This document shows, in pieces, positions 35,660 to 44,541 of a stretch of DNA of 64,000 nt. A program made the position numbers and the translations under genes. The stretch spans positions 248,001 through 312,000 of the forward strand of contig CAVRBO010000001.1 in the NCBI GenBank assembly GCA_963719285.1, read 5' to 3'. Every line of letters begins with the position of its first letter. Position 1 is the first letter of the stretch. Origin of the DNA: C-114 sp963719285 (lineage in GTDB: Bacteria > Chloroflexota > Limnocylindria > Limnocylindrales > CSP1-4). The notes beneath the pieces were generated by a model. That model was given only the letters and a program-made list of their open reading frames with translations, had not been told where the DNA came from and made no database searches.

Positions 35660-35899
35660 ATGCCGAGTCCCGCCGACTGGATCAGCCTGGCGGAGGCCGC
35701 CGAGGTCCTGGACGCCGCCAACGTCCACTTCCGGCCGGCCACGATCGGCGGATGGGCCCGGGCGGGCCGTCTCCAGAGCATCAAGCTCGGCGGCCGGCGC
35801 TTCGTGCGGCGGGGCGAGATCCGCGCCCTGATCGCCGCGCCGCGAAGGATCCGAGCCGAAGACGTCCAGCCCGGCCTGTTCGAGGACCTGGGGCACTGA
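35660..35899 (+). CDS. Small helix-turn-helix (MerR/excisionase-like) protein
   Basis: 79 aa, starting 1 nt after the FmdB stop. 'WISLAEAAEVLDAANVHFRPATIGGWARAGRLQSIKLGGRRFVRRGEI' follows the MerR/HTH_17 'excisionase-type' winged-helix pattern: S/T-x-x-E-A-A, then W-x-x-x-G-x-L and the R-R-F wing. No effector domain is present. Translationally coupled to the FmdB gene, so it may autoregulate the small cluster (inference). Confidence 0.75.
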   Translation: MPSPADWISLAEAAEVLDAANVHFRPATIGGWARAGRLQSIKLGGRRFVRRGEIRALIAAPRRIRAEDVQPGLFEDLGH

Positions 35900-35921
35900 C
35901 GGCCAGCCCGGTCGGGCGCCC

Positions 35922-36788
35922 ATGACCGCCTTGCGCCGGCGACTGACGGCCCTCGTCGACTCCGCGAGACAGCGGCCCCGCGTCGCGACGGCCCTGGCCG
36001 TTCTCGACGCGTATGCCGCGGCCGGTGGTGGCCTGCTCGCCGGTGGCCTGGCCTACGCCGGCCTGCTCGCGTCGCTCGCGGCGTGCCTGCTCATCGTCGG
36101 CCTCACGGGCTTCCTCGTGCGCGATCCGGTACGCCAGGCGGCGCTCGTCGACGAGCTGGCCCAGCGCGTGCCGCCACTCGCCGAGCTCCTCCATACCGGG
36201 CTTGAGCGGGTCGCCGACTCAGCCGCCGAGTTCTCGATCATCGGCTTCCTTGGCCTGTCGTGGGGGATCGGCCGGTTCTACGGCGACCTCGACACGGCGT
36301 TCGGACGGGTCTTCTCGAGTTCGCATCAGCGCGGGTTCGTCGCCCGGGTCGTCCGCGGGCTGGGGGTGGCGGGCATCCTGATCGCGGCGATCGTGGGCTC
36401 CGTCGTCCTGGGGACCGTCACGGCGCTCGTGGATTCGCTCCTGCCACCGGACGTGCTCCCGATCGTGGGCGGGGTCGCCTCGGTCGGCTTCGCCCTCACG
36501 CCGATCCTGCTCTACGTCGTTGGTGTCGGGGCGATCTATCGGTGGGTCCCGCCATTCACCGTCCCGTGGCGGTACGCCGGCCGACCGACGCTCGTCGTCG
36601 CGCTCGGCCTGGCCGTGCTGTCGAACGTGTTCGTCACGATCCAGGGGCGGCTGCTCGGCGCGCTCGAGATCTTCAGCGGGTTCGTCGTCGTGCTCGCGAC
36701 GATGATCTGGTTGTCCCTGGGGTTCCAGCTGCTGCTGCTCGGCGCCGCGTGGGTGCGGGTCCGCCAGACGGCCGTCAGGGGCGGCTGA
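35922..36788 (+). CDS. YihY/virulence factor BrkB-family membrane protein
   Basis: 288 aa inner-membrane protein with six hydrophobic spans. 'YAAAGGGLLAGGLAYAGLLASL' matches the conserved N-terminal part of UPF0761/YihY ('GxxxxAAxxAYxxLLSLFPL'), and 'LGLSWGIGRFYGDLDTAFGRVF' the second motif. Function of the family is still not settled. It ends 3 nt before the convergent gene. 22 nt after the HTH gene, so plausibly in the same transcript. Confidence 0.82.
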   Translation: MTALRRRLTALVDSARQRPRVATALAVLDAYAAAGGGLLAGGLAYAGLLASLAACLLIVGLTGFLVRDPVRQAALVDELAQRVPPLAELLHTGLERVADSAAEFSIIGFLGLSWGIGRFYGDLDTAFGRVFSSSHQRGFVARVVRGLGVAGILIAAIVGSVVLGTVTALVDSLLPPDVLPIVGGVASVGFALTPILLYVVGVGAIYRWVPPFTVPWRYAGRPTLVVALGLAVLSNVFVTIQGRLLGALEIFSGFVVVLATMIWLSLGFQLLLLGAAWVRVRQTAVRGG

Positions 36789-36791
36789 ATC

Positions 36792-38675
36792 TCAGGCGCT
36801 GACCTGGCTCGTCCCACACCGGCGGCAGAACCGGGCGGTGGCGGAGAGCGGGAGTCCGCACTTGAAGCAGGCCGAGACCCCGGTCTCCGGACGGCTCAGC
36901 AGGTCGCGGGTCGATTCGGCCCAAACCGCCTCCGCGCCGCGCGTCCGGCTGGCGGCCGGCACCGGCGTGGGCCACGACGGGGCGTCCGGCCACTGGGCCT
37001 CGTTGGCCGGGGGCGGGGGCGGGGCGTTGTAGACGTGGCCATTGCCGGACGCCGGAGCCACGTAGGGGCTTTCCGGCGCGACCATCCGCCACGACGGAGC
37101 AGGGGGCGGCGCGTACTGCGGTGCCGGCGGCGCGCCGTACTGGGGTTGGAGCGGCGGCGAGGTGTACCCGGGCTGGAACGGCGGGTAGGACGCCGGCGTC
37201 GACCCACCCTGGGGCTGGGGTGGCGCCGGGTACGGCTGGACCTGAGCGGCCGCGGGCGTGTAGGGCTGGCCGATCTGCCCGAGGTACGGCTGGGGCGTCG
37301 AGGGGTCGTACGGCGGCGGCGTCTGGGCGGCATACGGCATGGCCGGCTGCGCCGGGTAGGACGGCGTGGCGTTCGTGGCCGGGCGCCCGATGACGCCGTA
37401 TGGCTGCGGGGCGGCGGGCACGGCCATCGGTCCCGCGGCCGCGTACGGCAGGTGCGCCGGGGCCGGGATGCTCGACGGAGGCGTCGGGATGGTCGGCTCC
37501 GGCGTCGGCTGGATCGTGGGCGGCGCGGCGGCCACGAGCGGCAGCGGCGGAGCCGGTGGCTCCATGGCGACCCGCGGGACGATCGGGATGGAGGGGATCG
37601 GCCGGGGCTCGGAGATGACCACCGGCCGGGCGCGGAACTTGTCGAGGAGTCCGTGGGTCTGGGCGGCGGCCGCGGCAGCCAGCTCGTCCGTCTTCGGGTC
37701 CACCGGCTTGACCGGGACCGGCTCGGCCCGCCCGCCCGTCGCGGGGTGGCCCTCTTCGCCCTCCTCGGCCGGCGCATCCTCGACCGTGCCGGCCGTCGCC
37801 ATCCGTGTGTCCGGCTCGTCCTCGGCTGTGACGTCGGCGATGGCTGCGACGCCATCGTCGCTCGATGGCTCCGCCGCCGCGACATCCGGCGACTCGGTCT
37901 CGACCTCGGCCCCGATCATCAACGGGACCGGCGGAGCCGCGGGTTCGTCGGACTCGGTGGCGTCCTCGGACGTCGCGGAGACGGGCTCCGGCGCGACGAT
38001 CGGCTGCGGTTCGGGCGTGACCTTGCGATCCTTCGGGCGGACCTCCTCGAGGCCGATCATCTCGGGAACGCTCGTGGGCTCGGCGTCGTCGTAGGCGGGC
38101 GCGCTCGCCTTGATCCGGGCGGCCTCCTCGCGGCCGAACAGCGCCTCCAGGCGCGAGACAGGCTTCTCTTCCGGCTCCTCAGCGCCGGACAACGAGGCGT
38201 CATCCGGGGCGATGCCCAGGTCGGCCGTCGGCCAGGCCGACCCGTCGGCCTGGAGCGGGGCGTGACCGTTGCCGTCGGCGCCGTGACCGTTCGTGAGCGA
38301 TGCCATGCCGGCGATCGGGTTCAGGGCGGGCATGCCCGATGGGAGCAGGCCGACGCTCAGGCTCGGCGCGCAGGACAGGCAGCGACCCTCGCGCTCGTTC
38401 CAGCAGTTGGCGCACGTGTACTGGCGGCACGACATGCAGAAGTTGAAGGTCTTGTGGAACGCATCGAGCTGTTCGACCGACTGCTCGCGATCGTCCACGC
38501 TGCGCGCGTCGGCGAGGGCCTCGTCCAGCGACGTCTCGTCGCTCAGGACGTAGTTCTTGAGGCCGCGCGACAGCACCTTGAACTTCGCCATCCGCCCGAC
38601 TTTGGGCGCGGACGACTGGAACGTATAGCGAGTACCGCAGCGCTCGCAGAAGGATTTGGTGAGGATCTCGGGCAT
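36792..38675 (-). CDS. Large Pro/Ala-rich protein with terminal zinc ribbons
   Basis: 627 aa. The N-terminus has a CERCG pair (Cys10, Cys13), then a CMSC...CANC...CLSC cluster (about 78-105). The long middle is acidic then Pro/Gln/Tyr-rich ('PYAAQTPPPYDPSTPQPYLG') and likely disordered. The last 30 residues form a second ribbon (CFKCG...FCRRCG). No membrane span is visible. Pro-rich, ribbon-ended scaffolds of this kind occur in Chloroflexota/Actinobacteria with no assigned function. It is oriented against the YihY gene with a 3-nt gap between stops. Confidence 0.75.
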   Translation of the reverse strand: MPEILTKSFCERCGTRYTFQSSAPKVGRMAKFKVLSRGLKNYVLSDETSLDEALADARSVDDREQSVEQLDAFHKTFNFCMSCRQYTCANCWNEREGRCLSCAPSLSVGLLPSGMPALNPIAGMASLTNGHGADGNGHAPLQADGSAWPTADLGIAPDDASLSGAEEPEEKPVSRLEALFGREEAARIKASAPAYDDAEPTSVPEMIGLEEVRPKDRKVTPEPQPIVAPEPVSATSEDATESDEPAAPPVPLMIGAEVETESPDVAAAEPSSDDGVAAIADVTAEDEPDTRMATAGTVEDAPAEEGEEGHPATGGRAEPVPVKPVDPKTDELAAAAAAQTHGLLDKFRARPVVISEPRPIPSIPIVPRVAMEPPAPPLPLVAAAPPTIQPTPEPTIPTPPSSIPAPAHLPYAAAGPMAVPAAPQPYGVIGRPATNATPSYPAQPAMPYAAQTPPPYDPSTPQPYLGQIGQPYTPAAAQVQPYPAPPQPQGGSTPASYPPFQPGYTSPPLQPQYGAPPAPQYAPPPAPSWRMVAPESPYVAPASGNGHVYNAPPPPPANEAQWPDAPSWPTPVPAASRTRGAEAVWAESTRDLLSRPETGVSACFKCGLPLSATARFCRRCGTSQVSA

Positions 38676-38881
38676 CGTGCTTCCGCTGGTTCTTCCACAC
38701 GCCGGGTGGCCTGCCGCCCTGCGCGGGAGCGAGAGTATACCGCAGGGTCGAGGCGGTACTCCCCGTCGCTGGTACTCCGGTCCCGCACCGATGGTCCGGT
38801 CTTTCGGGAGTCGCTGCTAGACTCGCGGACAGCCCCAAGCGGCCCATGGATCGCGCCCTTGCAGGCCGACGGAGACAGCCG

Positions 38882-39118
38882 ATGACCGGACCCGCCGACG
38901 GCGGCCCGCCCGATGGCCCACCGAGCGCGCCGGCCCGCGAGCGCCGACCGTGGATCGAGCGGATCGGCCTCGCCGGCATCGCGATCGTGCTCGGCGGGCT
39001 GTTCGCGTTCGTGGCCGTCGCCGCGTGGTCGGGCGGCGAGCCGTTCCTCGCGATCATGGGCGGGATCGGCGCCCTGATGACCTTCTGGGTGGGCGCCCTG
39101 ACGGTCGTGCGCGGCTGA
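38882..39118 (+). CDS. Small membrane protein
   Basis: 78 aa from ATG 38882, preceded at a suitable distance by GGAG; ATG 38846 would add 12 basic residues. A Pro/Gly-rich N-terminus is followed by two hydrophobic segments ('IGLAGIAIVLGGLFAFVAVA' and 'LAIMGGIGALMTFWVGALTV') joined by a short loop. A two-span membrane protein of unknown role. It lies in the same-strand gap between two minus-strand genes. Confidence 0.6.
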   Translation: MTGPADGGPPDGPPSAPARERRPWIERIGLAGIAIVLGGLFAFVAVAAWSGGEPFLAIMGGIGALMTFWVGALTVVRG

Positions 39119-39164
39119 CCTCGCGCCACGGGACTGACCTCGCGTCACGGGTGCGCCCGGTGGA

Positions 39165-41195
39165 CTACTCCCGCGCCAGGAGGCGCCAGGCGCGGAGCAC
39201 CTCGGCGACCGACCACGCCTGAGCGGGGCAACCGCCCGGTGGGTGCGGCGCGTCGCCGCCGAAGACCTCCGAGATGGACCCTTGGCCGGCATCCGCCAGG
39301 TGGGCCTCGAACGGGCGAAGGATCGACAGGGCGGCGGCCCGGTCGCCGGTGATCCGCTCGACCGCCTCGGCGTAGGCGCCCATGAGCCACGCCCACGACG
39401 TCCCGCGGTGATAGGCGGCGTCGCGAGCATGCCGATCACCCCCGTAGGCGCCGACATAGGCCGGGTCCGAAGGGGCGAGCGTCCGGAGGCCGTACGAGGT
39501 GTGGAGCGCCCGGCCGACCGCATCGAGCGTGGACCGCGCCGGCTCGCCTTCGAGGAGCGCGAAGTGGAGCGACAGGGCGAACACCTGGTTCGGGCGGAGG
39601 GCCAGGTCGTCGCCGGCCGGCCCGTCGACGACGTCGGCGAGATACCCGAGCTCCGGGTGCCAGAACCGCTTCCGGAAGGACTTGGCGACCTGCTCGGCGA
39701 GGCTCATGTAGGTCTGCCCGCTCCCGGCATCGGCGGTGGCCTGGAGCCACGACCCGACCGTCACGAGCGCGTTGTACCAGAGCGCGTTGATCTCGACCGG
39801 CTTTCCCATCCGGGGAGTCACGACCCAGTCGTCGATGCGTGCGTCCATCCACGTGAGCGCTAGGCCGTGCTCGCCCGCCCGCAGCAACCCGTCCGCATGG
39901 TCCACGCCGATGCCGTGGCGCGTGCCCGCGATGTGCGCCTCGACGATGGACCGGACGACGGGCAGCAGCTCGTCGCGCAGCGCGTCGTCCCCGGTCGCCT
40001 CGTGGTAGGCCCGGATCGCCTGGATGTACCAGAGCGCGGCGTCGACCGTGTTGTACTCGGGAGTCACGCCAGCGACCGACGGGAAGTCGTTCGGAAGGAG
40101 GCCGTCCGCGACCCAGCGCCCGTACGCCCGGAGGATGGCCGCCGCCTCGGCCGAGCGCCCGGTCGCCAGGGTCAGCCCGGGGAGCGCGATCATCGTGTCC
40201 CGGCCCCAGTCGTTGAACCACGGGTAACCGGCGACGATCGACCGGCCCTCGCCCCCGGCGAGCGGATCGTCCGCGCCCTGGGCGACCGCGTCGCGGCGGA
40301 CGATGAACGCGTCGGCGGCGATCACCAGCTGGCGGGCGAACGGGGACAGCCGGTCGCCCCCGGCGGCCCGGACCAGGTCGGCGTCGTGGGAGTGGGCGGC
40401 GAGGAGGGCGGCCTCCGCGTCGATGTCGGGCGCCTCCTCGGCCGACAGGACGAGCGTCCACGCCCGGTTCGGGCCGAGCGTCGCGGTGTGCGTGGCGGCG
40501 AGGTAGAGGTCGCTGAGGTCGCTCTCGCCGCGGGCGGTCTCGGCGCGATGACGGAAGCCGTACCACCACTCGCCGTCCGTCGTCACGTTCGCGTCCGGGC
40601 CGAGGATCCGGAGCGATGTCCCGTCAGCGGGCCAGCCGACGACGACGCCGTTCGCGACCCGCTCCACGCTGGGCGTGGGGCCCGCACGGGTCGCCGCATG
40701 GAAGTCCCGATCGGTCGCCAGGGTCGAGACCGCGAGCCGCAGGGGGCGCGATCCGCGCGCGAGCCGGTAGCGGACGTAGGTCGTGTTCGCGCCACGCGCC
40801 ATCCACACCCGCCGCTCCACGATCTGGTCCTCGATGGCGAAGCGCCAGGTCGGGATCGACCCATCGAGGAGGAACGATTCCTGGAGCTCCCAGCCGTGGC
40901 CGTCGAGCGTGCCGTCGGCGAATTCATGGGCGTCGAGCGCGAAGGTCCGGTCGGCCGCGGTCACTCGCTCCACGAGCCCGCCGACGAGGAGTCGCCGGCC
41001 GACCGGCGGCTGCGTCGCCGCGATGAGCCAGCCGTGGTAGGCGCGCGTGGCCGGCCCCGCGAGCGAGCCCATCGCGAAGCCGCCGAGCCCGTTCGTGACG
41101 AGCCACTCGCGCCCGACCCCGGCATCGAGGTCGCCCAGGACCGCCCGGCCATGGGCCACGACCGGCAGACCCGCGCCGAACGACCCGGACTTCAT
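39165..41195 (-). CDS. Glycogen debranching enzyme-type protein (GDE_N / GDE_C)
   Basis: 676 aa. 'EWLVTNGLGGFAMGSLAG' and 'TRAYHGWLIAA' are the archaeal/bacterial GDE N-terminal signature. The C-terminal half is the amylo-alpha-1,6-glucosidase (alpha/alpha)6 barrel ('AGYPWFNDWGRDTMIALPGL', 'NTVDAALWYIQAIRAYH', 'ALWYNALVTVGSW', 'YHRGTSWAWLMGAYAEAV'). It removes alpha-1,6 branches from glycogen-type glucans. The start overlaps the GH63-like stop by 4 nt, so the pair is co-translated. Confidence 0.88.
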   Translation of the reverse strand: MKSGSFGAGLPVVAHGRAVLGDLDAGVGREWLVTNGLGGFAMGSLAGPATRAYHGWLIAATQPPVGRRLLVGGLVERVTAADRTFALDAHEFADGTLDGHGWELQESFLLDGSIPTWRFAIEDQIVERRVWMARGANTTYVRYRLARGSRPLRLAVSTLATDRDFHAATRAGPTPSVERVANGVVVGWPADGTSLRILGPDANVTTDGEWWYGFRHRAETARGESDLSDLYLAATHTATLGPNRAWTLVLSAEEAPDIDAEAALLAAHSHDADLVRAAGGDRLSPFARQLVIAADAFIVRRDAVAQGADDPLAGGEGRSIVAGYPWFNDWGRDTMIALPGLTLATGRSAEAAAILRAYGRWVADGLLPNDFPSVAGVTPEYNTVDAALWYIQAIRAYHEATGDDALRDELLPVVRSIVEAHIAGTRHGIGVDHADGLLRAGEHGLALTWMDARIDDWVVTPRMGKPVEINALWYNALVTVGSWLQATADAGSGQTYMSLAEQVAKSFRKRFWHPELGYLADVVDGPAGDDLALRPNQVFALSLHFALLEGEPARSTLDAVGRALHTSYGLRTLAPSDPAYVGAYGGDRHARDAAYHRGTSWAWLMGAYAEAVERITGDRAAALSILRPFEAHLADAGQGSISEVFGGDAPHPPGGCPAQAWSVAEVLRAWRLLARE

Positions 41196-44014
41196 CCGTC
41201 GCCCTTCGACGACACCATCGTCCCGCGGCTCGTCTGCTCGATGAGCTTCGCCACGAGGGCTGTCCAGCCCGTCTGGTGGCTCGCCCCGAGACCGGCTCCG
41301 GTGTCACCGTCGAAGTACTCGCTGAACAGGATCCGGTCGCGGAACGCGGCATCGTCCTGGAGCGGACCCACCGGCCCGGCGGCCGGCCGGCGTCCCGTGG
41401 CGTCGGGCAGGAAGAGCCGTTCGAGGCGGCGCGACAGGTCGTCGGCGACCCCGGCCAGCGACCGGAACGTTCCCGAGCCGGTGGGGCACTCCACGGTGAA
41501 GTCCTGGCCGTAGTAATGGTCGAGTCGCTGGAGCGCCTCGATGAGCAGGTAGTTGAGCGGGAACCAGACCGGTCCCCGCCAATTCGAGTTGCCCCCGAAG
41601 ATGCCGGTCCGCGACTCGGCCGGCTCGTAGTCCACCCGGCTCATCGTCCCCCCGAGCTCGAGCTCGAACGGGTGGTCGCGGTGATAGCGGCTCAGCGAGC
41701 GGACGCCGTGATCGGACAGGAACTCCTCCGGGTCGAGCATCCGGGCGAGGATCCGCTTGAGCCGGTGGCCGTGGACGAGGGCGAAGAGGCGGCGCCGTCC
41801 CTGGCCCGGCTCCTCCCACGACGCGACGAGGGCGGCCAGGTCGGGCCGATGGGCCAGGAACCAGCGCATCCGCCGGCGGAAGTCCGGCAGCGCCTCGAGG
41901 GTCGATTCATCGAGCGTCTCGACCGCCAGGAGCGGGATGAGCCCGACCGCCGAGCGGATCTTGAGCGGGATGAAGTCACCGCCGTCGAGGTGGAGGACGT
42001 CGTAGAAGAACTCGTCGTCCGGATCCCACAGGGGCGTCCGCTCCTCGCCATCGAAGCCCACCCCGTTCATGGCCCCGGCGATCGCCATGAAGTGCTCGAA
42101 GAACTTGGTCGCGACATCCTCGTAGACCGGGTCCTCGCTGGCGAGCTCGAGCGCGATCGCCAGCATGTTCAGGCAGTACACGCCCATCCAGGCCGTGCCG
42201 TCGGCCTGGCCCAGATGACCGGGGACCGGCAGCGGCGCGCTCCGGTCGAAGACGCCCACGTTGTCCAGGCCGAGGAAACCGCCCTGGAAGATGTTGTTGC
42301 CGTCGGCGTCCTTGCGGTTGACCCACCAGGTGAAGTTGAGCAGCAGCTTGTGGAAGATGCGCTCCAGGAATGCCCGATCGGCCCGGCCGTTGATCCGGGC
42401 GTCGATCTGGTAGACGCGTCGGGCCGCCCAGGCGTGGACCGGCGGGTTGACGTCGTCGAGGGCCCACTCGTAGGCCGGCAGCTGGCCGGCCGGATGCATG
42501 AACCACTCACGGGTCAGCAGGATCAGCTGGTTCTTGGCGAACTCGGCGTCGATCTGGGCGAGGGGCACGCAGTGGAACGCCAGGTCCCACGCCGCGAACC
42601 ACGGGTACTCCCAGGAATCGGGCATCGACATCACGTCTGCCGCGTTCAGGTGGCGCCAGTGAGCGTTCCGGCCGGTCCACCGCTCGGACGGCGGGCGAGG
42701 CTGGGCGGGATCGCCGTCGAGCCACTCGGGGATGTCGTAGGCGTACCACTGCTGGCACCAGATGAGCCCGGCGAATGCCTGGCGCTGGACGAGGCGCTCG
42801 TCCTCGCTCGCGTCGGGGTCGGCGCGGGCGGCGTAGAACGCATCGGCCTCCGCGCGCCGCCGGGCGATGATCGCGTCGACGTCGCCGAGCGGGTTCGCGG
42901 GATCGACGATCGGGCGGGGCGGGCCCGGAGTGGCATCCGCGGGCAGCGCGGCGGTGTCCGCCGGGACCACGGGTTCGACCGAGACGAGGCGCAGGCGGAC
43001 GATCCGCGTCTCTCCGGGCGCCAGCGTCAGCGTATGGCGGAACGCGGCCTTCGACCCGGTCCGGGCCGGGTTGATCGCGTCGGCCTGTCCGTCCACGACC
43101 GCGCGCCCGATACCGTCCTTGAGATATGGGCCCGGGTTCGGGGCGCCGAAGAGTCGCGCCGCGTTCGTCTCGTTATCGGTGAACAGCAGGTCCGGCTCGC
43201 CTTCGCTGAGGAGGGCAAGCTGCCCGAGACGCGGATGCGCGGCCACGAGGCTGGGCATTGTCCAGGTCGAGTCGCCGGCCTCGATCGTGGGGTGGGTCTT
43301 GTGGCGGCCCCAGGCCCACGTGTTCCGGAACCACAGGGTCGGCAGCAGGTGCAGCGTCGCCGGGTCCGGACCATGGTTCGTCACGGAATAGCGGATGGCG
43401 ATGTCCTCGGGGCCGCTCTTGGCGTACTCGACCTCGATGTCGAAGAAGCGGTCTTCGGCCAGGACACCCGTGTCCACGAGTTCGTACTCCGGGTCCGCCT
43501 TCGTCCGGCGCCGGCTCTCGGCCACCAGGTCGGCGTACGGGAACGCCGGTTGCGGATAGAGGTAGGCCGCCCGGAGGTAACTGTGGGTCGGGGTCGCGTC
43601 GAGGTACCAGTACAGCTCCTTGACGTCCTCGCCATGGTTGCCCTCCGGACCGGTCAGGCCGAAGAGGCGCTCCTTGAGGATCGGGTCGTTGCCGTTCCAG
43701 AGAGCGAGCGAGAGGCACAGGCGGGCCTGGTCGTCGCAGATACCGAGCAGGCCGTCCTCGCCCCAGCGGTAGGCGCGCGAACGGGCATGGTCGTGGGGGA
43801 GGTACTCCCACGCCGAGCCATCGGCCGAGTAGTCCTCCCGGACGGTCCCCCATTGACGCTCCGAGAGGTACGCCCCCCAGCGTCGCCAGCGCGTGCCGGG
43901 AACGGCGGCCGACGCGAGCCGTTGCAGTTCCGCCGTCGCGATGTCGTCGCCTGGTCGGTCCATGGAATCCGCATGATGCGTCGGGTCGGCGGGGTCTGCA
44001 GGGGCCGCGGTCAC
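41192..44014 (-). CDS. GH63-like glucosidase (mannosylglycerate/glucosylglycerate hydrolase clan)
   Basis: 940 aa. 'GTVREDYSADGSAWEYLPHDHARSRAYRW' marks the N-terminal beta domain and 'WDLAFHCVPLAQIDAEFAK' the catalytic (alpha/alpha)6 barrel, with 'SRVDYEPAESRTGIFGGNSNWRGPVW' near the end; these fit GH63/MGH-type hydrolases. Members hydrolyse alpha-glucosides of oligosaccharides or glycosylglycerates in bacteria. ATG 44014 and 43963 are both possible starts. Pairs with the debranching enzyme (4-nt overlap), so the two likely act on one glucan pool. Confidence 0.82.
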   Translation of the reverse strand: MTAAPADPADPTHHADSMDRPGDDIATAELQRLASAAVPGTRWRRWGAYLSERQWGTVREDYSADGSAWEYLPHDHARSRAYRWGEDGLLGICDDQARLCLSLALWNGNDPILKERLFGLTGPEGNHGEDVKELYWYLDATPTHSYLRAAYLYPQPAFPYADLVAESRRRTKADPEYELVDTGVLAEDRFFDIEVEYAKSGPEDIAIRYSVTNHGPDPATLHLLPTLWFRNTWAWGRHKTHPTIEAGDSTWTMPSLVAAHPRLGQLALLSEGEPDLLFTDNETNAARLFGAPNPGPYLKDGIGRAVVDGQADAINPARTGSKAAFRHTLTLAPGETRIVRLRLVSVEPVVPADTAALPADATPGPPRPIVDPANPLGDVDAIIARRRAEADAFYAARADPDASEDERLVQRQAFAGLIWCQQWYAYDIPEWLDGDPAQPRPPSERWTGRNAHWRHLNAADVMSMPDSWEYPWFAAWDLAFHCVPLAQIDAEFAKNQLILLTREWFMHPAGQLPAYEWALDDVNPPVHAWAARRVYQIDARINGRADRAFLERIFHKLLLNFTWWVNRKDADGNNIFQGGFLGLDNVGVFDRSAPLPVPGHLGQADGTAWMGVYCLNMLAIALELASEDPVYEDVATKFFEHFMAIAGAMNGVGFDGEERTPLWDPDDEFFYDVLHLDGGDFIPLKIRSAVGLIPLLAVETLDESTLEALPDFRRRMRWFLAHRPDLAALVASWEEPGQGRRRLFALVHGHRLKRILARMLDPEEFLSDHGVRSLSRYHRDHPFELELGGTMSRVDYEPAESRTGIFGGNSNWRGPVWFPLNYLLIEALQRLDHYYGQDFTVECPTGSGTFRSLAGVADDLSRRLERLFLPDATGRRPAAGPVGPLQDDAAFRDRILFSEYFDGDTGAGLGASHQTGWTALVAKLIEQTSRGTMVSSKGDG

Positions 44015-44228
44015 GACGGGCGCGGCGCCGCCTCGGACCGGCCATGTCGCCGCCCGGGCGCGGCCTGTCGCCGACCCACCGGGCCCCGGCTCAGCTGGCT
44101 CCGGGACTTGTCAGGCGCTCTCCGGGCGGGCGTTCGACGCGACCAGCGCGGGCGCTCGGCTCAGTGGCGTGCTCGGATCGAGCAGCGGGCCGACCGCCTA
44201 TGCCCTCCGGGGCATAGGAACGCTGTCG

Positions 44229-44319
44229 TATGACCACCTGAGGGTCGCCTGGCAGGGATCGGGCGGCGACCGGCCACGCCACCTGTCCTATGACCACCTG
44301 AGGGTCGCCTGGCAGGGAT
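44229..44319. repeat. Pair of exact 31-bp direct repeats
   Basis: Positions 44229-44259 and 44289-44319 are identical (starting TATGACCACCTGAGGGTCGC) with a 60-nt period. Each contains GACC-N6-GGGTC-type dyad symmetry and CCTGGCAGG. They lie in the divergent region between the GH63-like gene and moxR, so a protein-binding role is plausible. Confidence 0.75.
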
Positions 44320-44531
44320 AGACCTTGACGCTCCGAGATCTGGAACCGTTCGGCCCCGGGCGACCCATGAAGGGCAGGAGCGACGTCCGGGCCGCGGAAT
44401 CACCGGATCCGCACCACTGTCGGCACAATGACGAACCCTTCGGCGTCTTCGGACGTACTATCCCGTGACACCTCCGGCCCGGGTCCCAGCCCGAGCGGCC
44501 CCGCGCGGCCTTCCGGGGGCACGCACCTCGC

Positions 44532-44537
44532 GAGGAG
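44532..44537 (+). promoter_or_regulatory. Shine-Dalgarno GAGGAG deciding the moxR start
   Basis: GAGGAG sits 4 nt before ATG 44542, while the upstream ATG 44428 has no Shine-Dalgarno and adds a 38-residue Pro/Ser-rich stretch. Confidence 0.55.
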
Positions 44538-44541
44538 CCTC

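Larger units (their letters stand above)
44015..44541. other. Intergenic region upstream of moxR
   Basis: About 500 nt between the divergent GH63-like and moxR genes. The most conspicuous content is the pair of 31-bp repeats (44229-44319). No convincing promoter or ORF is seen apart from the longer N-terminal reading of moxR from ATG 44428, which I regard as less likely than ATG 44542. Confidence 0.5.

Noticed and set aside
41276..44233. A 985-codon plus-strand open frame
   Set aside because: Arg/Gly/Val-rich antisense of the GH63-like gene with no domain; a high-GC shadow.
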